The notes under the pieces: model-generated
Told to the model about the DNA's origin: nothing
The model's database searches: none
The model's input: the letters and a program-made list of their open reading frames with translations, nothing else
Source of the DNA: CAMBDR01 sp046597185
Lineage (GTDB): Bacteria > Pseudomonadota > Gammaproteobacteria > Burkholderiales > Burkholderiaceae_D
NCBI GenBank assembly: GCA_046597185.1
Contig: JBKJLF010000424.1
Span: forward strand, 1 to 12,425
Length of the DNA: 12,425 nucleotides
Direction of reading: 5' to 3'
Position numbers and translations under genes: made by a program
In this document: one piece after another, positions 5,188-12,425 of the stretch
Layout: every line of letters begins with the position of its first letter
Numbering within the stretch: the first letter of the stretch is position 1

Positions 5188-5784
5188 CGGCAGCCCCCTC
5201 ATATCAAGTCTTTGCGTACCCGGCCCATGCAATGGCGTTTGTACCAATGCATTTTTGGCCGTGGTTCGCAGAGAAGCGGCGGCGGCTGCGTGCTCATGGC
5301 TGGCGTGGCCCGGTGGTTGATCCCGAGGCGGTAAAAACTGTCACCGCGCTGTTGCAGGAACGCCATATTGTTACCACCAAGGACTTCGCTGGCGGCACTG
5401 GAACGGGTTGGCTGGGTATCGGCGCGCGCCGCTTCGTTGGTCAACATCCCATTACGGCGCGTGGTGCCGCTTTCGCCATTTGACTCCCTGGTGTGGTACA
5501 GACCGAGACTGCTGCGCCTGTTCGGCAAAGCGTATTCGTTCGAGGCTTACAAACCTGCCGCGAAGCGAACTTTTGGCCACTATTTTGTCCCCATCCTGGT
5601 CGGGAACCAAATTGTGGGCCGGGTTTCACCACGTCGTAACAAGGGTACGCTGCTTATCGAAGCCCAAGAGTTTGATTCCCCGGCTGATCAAGTTCAAGCC
5701 CAGGCAGCAATTCATTTGCTCCATGAATGGAGTGAGGCGGCCATTTTTCAATCTTTTACTGAGCCAAAGGTTATCTGTGAGTAA
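5184..5784 (+). pseudogene. ycaQ: ycaQ-family winged-helix protein, decayed remnant
   Basis: Remnant of a YcaQ-type winged-helix DNA-binding protein (HTH_42 family, linked to interstrand crosslink unhooking in E. coli). One frame (5184-5483) keeps the piece VFAYPAHAMAFVPMHFWPWF and continues to VTALLQERHIVTTKDFAGG, matching the family's central EYWxHxAxxLPxxxxP region. Another frame (5368-5784) keeps the C-terminal domain: PLSPFDSLVWYRPRLLRLFG, then YSFEAYKPAAKRTFGHYFVP and GNQIVGRVSPRRN. The N-terminal part (roughly 80-100 residues) is absent, the segment between DFAGG and LSPFD is far shorter than in intact homologues, and the frame changes near 5400-5450. An N-terminal truncation plus an internal frame-shifting deletion is the simplest reading. 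A functional C-terminal-only protein is unlikely. Its end overlaps the GTG of the next remnant by 8 bp, as in a former operon. Confidence 0.8.
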
Positions 5785-6251
5785 TAACGCTATCTCGTAC
5801 CGCACCTTGTTAAATAAACCAGGGTTCGTTGGACTTCTATTTGCAGTATCGGTTGGCCGCCTTGCGAGTGGCCTCGTCCCTTTTGGCTTGATGGCGATTT
5901 TCGCCCAGGGCGAAAAATTCATGCTGGCGGGCGGCGTGTCTGCTATCTTCATGCTGGTGACCTCGCTAAGTGGGCCTTGGCTTGGTCATGACGCCAATGT
6001 TTATTGCGGCCTACGTTGGTATTCCGAATTCATTTAACAAGGAAAATTTCAACGAGGCAAACGCCTCAATCGGCTCTGCCTATAACCTCGGTTCAGGTAC
6101 GGGCGCGCTGCTTGCGGGTGTGCTGGTGCAACAAGTGTCTATGCATATCTCTTTTGTCGGTGCGGTTGCTTTGCCTGTCTTTGCAACAATGACTGCAGTA
6201 ATATTCGCCAGGCAAGCATTGCATGCTAAAAAAGTAAATGCTGCTGACTAA
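5777..6251 (+). pseudogene. MFS transporter with internal deletion and frameshift
   Basis: A GTG at 5777 opens a frame with a typical first helix pair of a major facilitator protein (NKPGFVGLLFAVSVGRLASG, then AIFMLVTSLSGP), which stops at 6037. From about 5970 another frame gives a typical last helix pair (LGLVMTPMFIAAY, IGSAYNLGSGTGALLAGVLV, FVGAVALPVFATM) and stops at 6251. The roughly 230 residues of helices 3-10 usual for a 400-residue transporter are missing. The join lies near 5960-5975, around short GGCCTTGG/GGCTTGG sequence. The product as encoded is non-functional. The start overlaps the ycaQ remnant stop, suggesting the two genes were once co-transcribed and decayed together. Confidence 0.82.
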
Positions 6252-6400
6252 AACTGCAACCCGTATTTGGCATTGTTTCCCTGTTTTAAGGCAGCCGCGA
6301 TGCGGTCTGCATCGGGGGGGTATGGCGGTATTTGGCTCGCAACACCTGCACAAAACGCGAGTTTTGCGGCGCGTTGTTGTAACGCAACTTGGACGCGATG
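6248..6400 (-). pseudogene. Possible C-terminal remnant of an unknown gene
   Basis: Minus-strand frame ending in TAG (6248-6250) reads like a genuine protein end: VALQQRAAKLAFCAGVASQI, then PPYPPDADRIAAALKQGNNA and KYGLQF. The frame stays open back into the 88-bp repeat, where a TAA at 6440-6442 closes it; there is no start codon with a ribosome-binding site. I do not recognise the family. It may be the 3' end of a gene cut by the repeat, or simply an open frame. A run of seven G (6314-6320) is a spot where a base count error would change the reading. Confidence 0.3.
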
Positions 6401-6484
6401 GCCCGTCAGTATAAGCCAGCAAGCGCGAGCGATGTGTATTTACAACTTTTGCTGTGCAGATTTCTTTATCCGTTTCACATACTT
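6397..6484. repeat. 88-bp dispersed repeat, copy 2
   Basis: Second copy of the element at 4345-4432, same orientation. The hairpin arm differs here (GCCAGC-AAGC-GCGAGC), so the perfect stem of copy 1 is broken, and the CAGAT/ATCTG dyad has become CAGAT/ATCCG. Flanks outside the 88 bp show no similarity by eye, and no target-site duplication is evident. Confidence 0.85.
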
Positions 6485-6639
6485 TGTCGGCTAAATGATG
6501 TTTCGCGAGTGAAAGACTGTCGGGTCGCCAGGTTAAATATGCTATCCTTTGCCCCACTGCCGTAAATTAGGCATAGAATCGATTTTTGAGTCCTTCCCCA
6601 CATCTTGATGTGCAATCCGCTAACCGGTCAAGCCGTGTC
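6485..6639. other. Upstream region of the odh cluster
   Basis: No gene is seen. It should contain the promoter of the odh cluster. The best -10 candidate is TAGAAT (6574-6579), with TTGCCC (6549-6554) at an over-long 19-bp spacing, so the assignment is weak. No binding-site palindrome stands out. Confidence 0.35.
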
Positions 6640-6678
6640 GCGGAAGGTTAGATTAACCCGCTAATCTCGCGAAGCGCG
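6640..6678 (+). promoter_or_regulatory. Hairpins in the sucA leader
   Basis: GGTTA-GAT-TAACC (6646-6658), extended by GCG/CGC across a GAA bulge, overlaps and excludes AGATTA-N6-TAATCT (6650-6667). A CGCG-AAG-CGCG element (6668-6678) follows directly and ends two bases before the ribosome-binding site at 6681. The arrangement could modulate sucA translation. Confidence 0.4.
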
Positions 6679-6694
6679 AAGAAAGGTGAGCAAT

Positions 6695-9550
6695 ATGATG
6701 CAACAATCTAGTGCCAACTCTTATTTGTTTGGCGGTAATGCGCCATATGTTGAAGAGTTGTACGAATCGTACCTGGATAATCCGGGTTCGGTGCCAGAAA
6801 ACTGGCGCGCTTATTTCGATACCATGCAAAATGTGCCTGCGGTAGACGGGAGCAACAAGCCCGACGTGGCGCATGCCCCGGTAGTTGCATCGTTTGCTGA
6901 ACGCGCCAAACACGGCCCGATTCGCACTGTCAGCGCCTCGTCCAACACTGAAATGGGACGCAAACGCGTTGCCGCTACCCAACTCATTGCCGCTTACCGC
7001 TATCTGGGCGGCCGCTGGGCCAATCTTGATCCATTGCAACGGCAAGAACGGCCAGCCCTGCCAGAACTGGAACCCGCGTTTTACGGCTTTACCGACGCCG
7101 ATATGGACACCTTGTTCACCGTCACCAATACCTATTTCGGCCCTGAGCGCGCTTCCTTGCGGGATTTGCTGTATTGGTTGCGTGAAACCTATTGCCGCTC
7201 CATTGGCGCAGAGTTTATGTATATTAGCGACCCTGGCGAAAAACGCTGGATACAAGAGCGGCTCGAATCGATTCGCTCTACCCCCACTTTTTCCGCCGAA
7301 AAGAAAAAACATATTCTCGACCGCTTAACGGCGGCAGAAGGCCTGGAGCGCTATTTGCATACCCGTTATGTCGGGCAAAAGCGCTTTTCGCTGGAGGGCA
7401 GCGAGAGTTTCATCGCCTCGATTGATGAAACCATCCAACGCGCGGGCGAGCGTGGCGTGCAAGAAATCGTGATCGGCATGGCCCATCGCGGTCGTTTGAA
7501 TGTGCTGGTCAATACCCTGGGTAAAACCCCGCAAGATTTGTTTGGTGAATTTGAAGGCCGCCATGGCGACGATTTACCCGCTGGCGATGTGAAATACCAC
7601 CAGGGGTTTTCCAGTGATATTTCCACCCCCGGCGGCCCGGTTCACCTGTCGCTGGCGTTTAACCCTTCGCACCTGGAAATCGTCAATCCGGTGGTGGAAG
7701 GTTCGGTCAAAGCGCGTATGGAGCGGCGTGGCGATAAAGACGGTTCCCAGGTTTTGCCGATTCTGGTGCATGGCGATGCCGCTTTTGCCGGCCAAGGCGT
7801 GGTCATGGAAACGCTGAATCTGGCGCAAACCCGGGGTTATGGCACAGGCGGCACCGTGCATATTGTGATCAATAACCAAATCGGTTTTACCACCTCGGAC
7901 CCACGCGACTCGCGCTCGACTCTGTATTGCTCGGACGTGGTGAAAATGATTGAAGCACCGGTGTTTCACGTCAATGGTGACGACCCGGAAGCCGTGGTGC
8001 TGGTGACCCAAATCGCGCTCGACTACCGCCTGGCGTTCAAAAAAGATGTGGTGATTGATATTGTCTGCTACCGCAAACTGGGCCATAACGAACAGGATAC
8101 GCCCGCCTTAACCCAACCCTTGATGTACAAAAAAATTGCACTGCACCCCGGCACCCGCAAGCTGTATGGCGACAAACTCGAAGCCCAGGGTACGATTGCG
8201 GCGGGCGGCGGTGACGAAATGGTCAAGTTGTTCCGTGCTGCGATGGATTCGGGCAAGCATACGGTAGACCCGGTTATCACCAACTTCAAAAACAAATACG
8301 CGGTTGACTGGATGCCTTTCCTCAACCGTAAATGGACGGACGTTGCCGATACCACCGTACCGATGGCTGAGTTGAAGCGCATCGCTGCGCGCATTACCGT
8401 CATTCCGGAAGCGTTTAAAGCGCACTCGCTGGTGGAACGGGTGTTGTCAGACCGTGCCGCCATGGGGCGTGGTGACATCAATCTCGACTGGGGTATGGGC
8501 GAACATATGGCGTTTGCGACCCTGGTGGCCTCCGGTTATGCGATCCGCATCACTGGTCAAGATGCCGGGCGCGGCACCTTTGTACACAGACACGCGGTCT
8601 TGCATGATCAAAATCGTGAAAACTGGGATGATGGCATTTATATTCCGCTGCAACACGTATCCGATAAGCAGGCACCGTTCACGGTCATCGATTCGGTTTT
8701 GTCCGAAGAAGCAGTGCTGGCCTTTGAATATGGTTATTCGTCAGCCGAACCGAATACCCTGACCATTTGGGAAGCGCAGTTTGGTGACTTTGCCAATGGC
8801 GCACAAGTGGTGATCGACCAATTTATCAGCTCCGGCGAAGTGAAGTGGGGCCGCGCCTCCGGTTTGGTCATGATGTTGCCGCATGGCTATGAAGGCCAGG
8901 GGCCGGAACACTCATCGGCGCGCCCCGAACGCTTTTTGCAACTGTGTGCCGATCACAATATGCAAGTGGTGCAACCGACCACTGCGGCGCAGATTTTCCA
9001 TCTGTTGCGGCGTCAAATGATCCGCATGTTCAGAAAGCCGCTGGTTATCCTCACTCCCAAGTCGCTGTTGCGCTATAAGGATGCCGGCTCGCCTTTAACG
9101 GAATTGGCCAAAGGCGGTTTCCATACTGTGATTGGTGAAGTCGATGACAAGGTTGATCCGAAAAAAGTCAAAAGGGTATTAGCCTGTTCGGGCCGGATTT
9201 ACTATGATCTGGTGAATGCCCGGAAAGAACGCGGCAGCCACGATATTGCGATTGTTCGGGTGGAACAACTGTATCCCTTCCCGCATAAAGCCTTCGCTGC
9301 CGAGTTGAAGAAGTTCCCCGCTCTGGCTGAAGTGGTGTGGACGCAGGACGAACCGCAAAACCAGGGGCCATGGTTCCAAATTCAACACAATATTTTTGAG
9401 GCACTGGAAGAGGGGCAAAAGTTGACCTATGCCGGGCGTCCTGCCAGTGCTTCGCCTGCGGTAGGTTACTACGACAAGCATTATGCGCAACAAAAAGCCT
9501 TGTTGGATGTGGCCTTTTCCAAGCTCAAAGGCTTTGTGCTGACTAAATAA
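6695..9550 (+). CDS. sucA: 2-oxoglutarate dehydrogenase E1 component
   Basis: 951-residue thiamine-diphosphate enzyme that decarboxylates 2-oxoglutarate and passes the succinyl group to the lipoyl arm of E2 in the TCA cycle. The N-terminal E2-binding segment is clear (SYLFGGNAPYVEELYESYLD, about 9-28). Core motifs: GMAHRGRLNVL near 261, HLSLAFNPSHLE near 317, the ThDP/Mg site GDAAFAGQG near 360, INNQIGF near 392, CYRKLGHNEQD near 458 and GQDAGRGTF then HRHAVLHDQ near 621-639. The C-terminal transketolase-like half carries MLPHGYEGQGPEHSSARPER. Length is full for the family. ATG 6695 is chosen over GTG 6686 because the GTG lies inside the AAAGGTGAG Shine-Dalgarno; ATG 6698 is also possible. 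It is the first gene of the odhABL cluster, with 49 bp to sucB. The betaproteobacterial name is odhA. Confidence 0.98.
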   Translation: MMQQSSANSYLFGGNAPYVEELYESYLDNPGSVPENWRAYFDTMQNVPAVDGSNKPDVAHAPVVASFAERAKHGPIRTVSASSNTEMGRKRVAATQLIAAYRYLGGRWANLDPLQRQERPALPELEPAFYGFTDADMDTLFTVTNTYFGPERASLRDLLYWLRETYCRSIGAEFMYISDPGEKRWIQERLESIRSTPTFSAEKKKHILDRLTAAEGLERYLHTRYVGQKRFSLEGSESFIASIDETIQRAGERGVQEIVIGMAHRGRLNVLVNTLGKTPQDLFGEFEGRHGDDLPAGDVKYHQGFSSDISTPGGPVHLSLAFNPSHLEIVNPVVEGSVKARMERRGDKDGSQVLPILVHGDAAFAGQGVVMETLNLAQTRGYGTGGTVHIVINNQIGFTTSDPRDSRSTLYCSDVVKMIEAPVFHVNGDDPEAVVLVTQIALDYRLAFKKDVVIDIVCYRKLGHNEQDTPALTQPLMYKKIALHPGTRKLYGDKLEAQGTIAAGGGDEMVKLFRAAMDSGKHTVDPVITNFKNKYAVDWMPFLNRKWTDVADTTVPMAELKRIAARITVIPEAFKAHSLVERVLSDRAAMGRGDINLDWGMGEHMAFATLVASGYAIRITGQDAGRGTFVHRHAVLHDQNRENWDDGIYIPLQHVSDKQAPFTVIDSVLSEEAVLAFEYGYSSAEPNTLTIWEAQFGDFANGAQVVIDQFISSGEVKWGRASGLVMMLPHGYEGQGPEHSSARPERFLQLCADHNMQVVQPTTAAQIFHLLRRQMIRMFRKPLVILTPKSLLRYKDAGSPLTELAKGGFHTVIGEVDDKVDPKKVKRVLACSGRIYYDLVNARKERGSHDIAIVRVEQLYPFPHKAFAAELKKFPALAEVVWTQDEPQNQGPWFQIQHNIFEALEEGQKLTYAGRPASASPAVGYYDKHYAQQKALLDVAFSKLKGFVLTK

Positions 9551-9556
9551 ATTGAT

Positions 9557-9578
9557 TGGATGCGCAGGTAAGCATCCA
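9557..9578 (+). promoter_or_regulatory. Intercistronic hairpin sucA-sucB
   Basis: TGGATGC (9557-9563), 8-nt loop, GCATCCA (9572-9578): a perfect 7-bp stem in the 49-bp gap, not followed by a T-run. It could mark an RNA processing or stability point that sets the E1:E2 ratio. Confidence 0.5.
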
Positions 9579-9599
9579 TAACTGAAAACGGAGAAATAC

Positions 9600-10907
9600 A
9601 TGGCAATTCTTAAAGTCAAAGTTCCGCAATTGTCGGAATCCGTCGCCGAAGCGACGATGTTAAAGTGGCATAAAAAAGTCGGCGATGCGGTGGCGCGGGA
9701 TGAAAATCTGATCGATATCGAAACCGATAAAGTGGTGCTCGAATTACCCGCGCCTGGTGCTGGCGTGTTGACGCAAATTATTAAGGGTGATGGCACCATG
9801 GTGGTATCGGGCGAACTGATTGCCCTGATCGATACCGAAGCGAGTGCGGGCGTAGCTGCGGCAGGCGTCCCTGCGGCAGGCGTCCCTGCGGCAGGCGTCC
9901 CTGCGCCAGAGGCTGGCAAGTCGGCCGCCCCGGCTGCTGCTCCCGCCGCCGCACCTGCAGCGGCATCTACAGTGGCAGGTGCGGCGGCAGCCGTGATGCC
10001 GGCCGCCGCCAAGCTCGCCGCCGATAATAATCTCTCGACCGATGCCATCGCGGGCACCGGGCGTGACCGACGCGTCACCAAGGGCGATGTGATTCGCGCC
10101 CTGGAAACGCCCACAGTGGCTCCGGCAGCAGCACCGGCAGCCTCGTCGGCCCCGGCCAAAGCGGCCTTACAAGTTGTACCGCCACCCGCCGGGCCTGATT
10201 TGGGCGAACGCCCGGATCAACGCGTACCCATGAGCCGCTTGCGCGCTCGGATTGCCGAGCGGCTGGTGCAATCGCAATCCACCAATGCCATTTTGACGAC
10301 CTTTAACGAAGTCAATATGCAACCGGTGATTGACTTGCGCAATAAGTTTAAAGATGCGTTTGAAAAGAATCACGGTGTGAAATTGGGCTTCATGTCCTTT
10401 TTTGTGAAAGCTGCAGTGGCCGCGCTGAAAAAATACCCGGTCATGAATGCCTCGGTCGATGGCAATGACATCGTCTACCACGGTTATTTTGACATCGGTA
10501 TCGCGGTTGGTTCGCCACGCGGTTTGGTGGTGCCGATTTTGCGCAATGCCGATCAAATGTCGATTGCCGACATCGAAAAGAAAATAGGCGAATTTGGTGC
10601 CAAGGCCAAAGAAGGCAAGCTGACGCTGGAAGATTTAACCGGCGGCACTTTCTCTATTTCCAACGGCGGCACCTTCGGTTCCATGCTGTCCACGCCCATT
10701 ATCAACCCACCGCAATCGGCCATTTTGGGGGTGCATGCCACCAAAGACCGCGCGGTGGTTGAAAACGGCCAAATTGTGATCCGTCCGATGAATTACCTGG
10801 CCTTGTCTTACGATCATCGCATTATTGATGGGCGTGAGGCGGTGCTGGGTTTGGTCGCCATGAAAGATACGCTGGAAGACCCGGCCCGCTTACTGCTGGA
10901 TTTGTAA
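9600..10907 (+). CDS. sucB: 2-oxoglutarate dehydrogenase E2, dihydrolipoamide succinyltransferase
   Basis: 435-residue core of the complex, transferring the succinyl group from its lipoyl arm to CoA. Domains in order: lipoyl domain (about 3-78) with the lipoylated lysine Lys44 in ETDKVVLE; Ala/Pro-rich flexible linker (81-132) containing the AAGVP repeats; E3/E1-binding domain (about 133-169, VMPAAAKLAADNNL, RRVTKGDVI); second linker (170-205); catalytic domain (206-435) with the active-site segment LALSYDHRIIDGREA holding His406 and Asp410. The C-terminus LLLDL is typical. The ATG is preceded by CGGAGA, a good ribosome-binding site. One lipoyl domain is usual for this family. The betaproteobacterial name is odhB. 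Confidence 0.98.
   Translation: MAILKVKVPQLSESVAEATMLKWHKKVGDAVARDENLIDIETDKVVLELPAPGAGVLTQIIKGDGTMVVSGELIALIDTEASAGVAAAGVPAAGVPAAGVPAPEAGKSAAPAAAPAAAPAAASTVAGAAAAVMPAAAKLAADNNLSTDAIAGTGRDRRVTKGDVIRALETPTVAPAAAPAASSAPAKAALQVVPPPAGPDLGERPDQRVPMSRLRARIAERLVQSQSTNAILTTFNEVNMQPVIDLRNKFKDAFEKNHGVKLGFMSFFVKAAVAALKKYPVMNASVDGNDIVYHGYFDIGIAVGSPRGLVVPILRNADQMSIADIEKKIGEFGAKAKEGKLTLEDLTGGTFSISNGGTFGSMLSTPIINPPQSAILGVHATKDRAVVENGQIVIRPMNYLALSYDHRIIDGREAVLGLVAMKDTLEDPARLLLDL
9858..9902 (+). repeat. 15-bp tandem repeat x3 in the sucB linker
   Basis: GCGGCAGGCGTCCCT occurs three times in exact tandem, in frame, giving AAGVP-AAGVP-AAGVP. A degenerate relative precedes it (GCGGGCGTAGCT) and a partial copy follows. 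Exact identity implies recent slippage, so copy number probably varies between strains without harming the linker. Confidence 0.9.
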
Positions 10908-10922
10908 AACGTCTTTCTTTTC

Positions 10923-10958
10923 GTCCGCTTCGCTGCCATGGTGGCTGGCGGACTTTAT
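10923..10958 (+). terminator. Hairpin with T-rich tail between sucB and lpd
   Basis: GTCCGC (10923-10928) pairs with GCGGAC (10948-10953); an inner GCCA-TGG-TGGC stem sits in the loop, and TTTATT follows. It resembles an intrinsic terminator with a weak T-tract, so partial termination is likely, reducing lpd message relative to sucAB. Confidence 0.55.
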
Positions 10959-10995
10959 TCAAATTAAAATCAGCAGCACCCGTATTGGAATTTTT

Positions 10996-12384
10996 ATGAG
11001 CAAACAATTTGATGTCGTTGTCATCGGTGCAGGCCCCGGTGGCTATGTCGCCGCGATTCGAGCGGCGCAACTGGGCTTTTCGGTCGCCTGTATTGATGAA
11101 TGGAAAAATGCCAAAGGTGGCCCGGCTCCCGGCGGCACCTGTACCAATGTAGGGTGTATTCCCTCCAAAGCGTTATTGCAATCGTCGGAACACTATGATC
11201 ATGCTGGGCATGCTTTTGCCGATCATGGCATCAAGGTAACGGGTTTAAGTCTGGATTTGCCGCAAATGCTGGCGCGCAAAGATGTCGTGGTCAAGCAAAA
11301 TAATGACGGTATTTTGTTTCTGCTGAAGAAAAACAAAATCACGTTCTTCCATGGTCGCGGCAGTTTTGTCGCCAGTATTAGTCAAGGTTATCAAATTCAG
11401 GTGGGTGATGAGGTGCTGGAGGCCAAACATGTGGTGGTGGCAACCGGTTCCAACGCGCGCGCCTTGCCGGATGTACCCTTCGATGAAAAATTAATCTGCT
11501 CCAATACCGGTGCCCTTGGCATGGATGGCGTGCCCAAAAAACTGGGTGTGATCGGGGCGGGTGTGATTGGTTTGGAAATGGGTAGCGTTTGGCGGCGTTT
11601 GGGCAGTGATGTGACCGTGCTGGAAGCCTTGCCTACCTTTTTGGGCGCGGTGGATGATCAAATCGCCAAGGAAGCCAAAAAACTGTTCAGCAAACAAGGT
11701 TTGGCGATTAGTCTGGGCGTTAAAATCGGCAAAATCAGCGCTGGCAAAAAAGACGTGACGGTGGAATATGAAGATGCCAAGGGCGTGGCGCAAAAAGCGC
11801 AGTTTGACCGCTTGATCGTCTCGATTGGGCGGGTGCCGAACACCATCGGTTTGGGCGCGGAGAAGGTGAATTTGCAACTCGATGAGCGCGGTTTTATTGC
11901 CGTCGATGCCGATTGCCGTACCAACCTGAGCAATGTCTGGGCCGTGGGTGACGTGGTGCGCGGCCCCATGCTGGCGCACAAAGCCGAAGAAGAAGGCGTG
12001 GCCGTGGCCGAGCGCATTGCCGGGCAACATGGGCATGTGAATTTCAATACCATTCCCTGGGTGATTTACACCTCGCCCGAAATTGCCTGGGTAGGCCGTA
12101 CCGAGCAACAATTAAAGGCCGATGGGGTGGATTACAAAGCGGGTGTGTTTCCTTTTCTCGCCAATGGCCGGGCGCGCGCTTTGGGCGATACGTCGGGCAT
12201 GGTCAAGTTTTTGGCGGATGCGAAAAGCGATGAAATTTTAGGTGTGCATATCATCGGCCCGATGGCATCCGAATTAATCGCCGAAGCGGTGGTGGCGTCG
12301 GCCAGAAACTTCACCATGCCGGTGGTATCGCCCATCGCGCGGGCGCGGCCGTTGGCCAGGAAGGGGAAGGTGCCAGCCTTGTAG
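10996..12384 (+). CDS. lpd: Dihydrolipoamide dehydrogenase (E3), chimeric C-terminus
   Basis: FAD enzyme that reoxidises the dihydrolipoyl arm of SucB and reduces NAD+. Visible: FAD motif GAGPGG (11-16), redox-active disulfide in GGTCTNVGCIPSK (Cys49 and Cys54), ATGS (149-152), NAD motif GAGVIG (187-192), and AVGDVVRGPMLAHKA (316-330). The native sequence continues to about Ala434 (IAEAVVA) and then breaks. The family's last 40 or so residues, with the His-Pro-Glu active-site motif (HAHPTLSE type) at the dimer interface, are absent, and 28 unrelated residues run to the stop at 12384. That tail is the antisense reading of another lpd. As written the enzyme should be inactive, but the cause is probably assembly. 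The ribosome-binding site is weak (GGA at 10987). The betaproteobacterial name is odhL. Confidence 0.93.
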   Translation: MSKQFDVVVIGAGPGGYVAAIRAAQLGFSVACIDEWKNAKGGPAPGGTCTNVGCIPSKALLQSSEHYDHAGHAFADHGIKVTGLSLDLPQMLARKDVVVKQNNDGILFLLKKNKITFFHGRGSFVASISQGYQIQVGDEVLEAKHVVVATGSNARALPDVPFDEKLICSNTGALGMDGVPKKLGVIGAGVIGLEMGSVWRRLGSDVTVLEALPTFLGAVDDQIAKEAKKLFSKQGLAISLGVKIGKISAGKKDVTVEYEDAKGVAQKAQFDRLIVSIGRVPNTIGLGAEKVNLQLDERGFIAVDADCRTNLSNVWAVGDVVRGPMLAHKAEEEGVAVAERIAGQHGHVNFNTIPWVIYTSPEIAWVGRTEQQLKADGVDYKAGVFPFLANGRARALGDTSGMVKFLADAKSDEILGVHIIGPMASELIAEAVVASARNFTMPVVSPIARARPLARKGKVPAL

Positions 12385-12425
12385 GCCCGCCCAGCGGCTT
12401 TCAGCTGCTGCTCGGTCTGGCCCAC
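12294..12425 (-). pseudogene. Inverted fragment of a second, GC-rich lpd
   Basis: Read on the minus strand from the window edge, these 132 bp encode 44 residues (VGQTEQQLKAAGRAYKAGTF, then PFLANGRARAMGDTTGMVKF and LADA) that align without gaps to residues 366-409 of the lpd on the plus strand: 37 of 44 identical. Hand alignment of the DNA (12091-12222 versus this arm inverted) gives 36 differences in 132, mostly at third codon positions. GC by hand count is about 70% here against 58% in the native arm. So it is a homologue from another gene or organism, not a copy of the neighbouring sequence. It begins abruptly at 12294-12298 and runs off the window. Confidence 0.9.

Noticed and set aside
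9179..10159. Long minus-strand ORF over the sucA/sucB junction
   Set aside because: Ala/Pro/Thr-rich antisense shadow of the sucB linker and the sucA end; both sense genes are certain.
12132..12425. 97-codon minus-strand ORF at the right edge as one gene
   Set aside because: Only the first 44 codons are genuine lpd sequence; the rest is the antisense of the plus-strand lpd read across the junction.

Overview
The window reads as chromosomal DNA of a betaproteobacterium, most likely order Burkholderiales (Oxalobacteraceae-like is my guess from protein style, not a tested placement). The strongest clue is a stand-alone odhA(sucA)-odhB(sucB)-lpd cluster for the 2-oxoglutarate dehydrogenase complex, without the sdh genes that precede it in enterobacteria. 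Base composition is moderate, lower on the left and higher in the odh genes.

Layout. 1-461 (minus) is the start of a GH13 alpha-glucosidase, with a sigma70-type promoter whose -35/-10 spacer is filled by a LacI-type operator; a second, perfect operator lies 33 bp downstream. 876-1131 holds a compact unit: nested dyads, a strong ribosome-binding site, an untracked 46-codon ORF ending in Pro-Pro motifs, and a textbook intrinsic terminator. 1161-2054 encodes an unrecognised multi-span membrane protein with a C-terminal coiled coil, overlapping tail to tail with a Cro/CI-type (XRE) regulator (1992-2510, minus). Divergent from the regulator is a consensus-like promoter, a leader with mutually exclusive hairpins, and an untracked 58-aa helical protein (2723-2899). 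2921-4306 (minus) is a MATE efflux pump.

4307-6694 is a region of small genes and decay: two copies of an 88-bp dispersed repeat about 2 kb apart, two overlapping small acidic ORFs, a ycaQ-family remnant and an MFS transporter remnant. Each remnant has lost its middle and changed frame. 6695-12384 is the odh cluster: E1 (SucA), E2 (SucB, with a 15-bp repeat array in its linker) and E3 (Lpd), with hairpins in both intergenic gaps. Together these enzymes oxidise 2-oxoglutarate to succinyl-CoA in the TCA cycle.

The right edge is abnormal. From about 12294 to the last base the sequence is the reverse complement of a piece of a different, more GC-rich lpd gene, homologous to residues 366-409 of the lpd just read. 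Lpd therefore loses its C-terminal catalytic segment. A chimeric assembly junction at a contig end is the likeliest explanation. The most interesting candidates for new biology are the 950-1090 mini-gene with terminator, the 2614-2899 leader plus 58-aa ORF opposite the XRE gene, and the 88-bp repeat.
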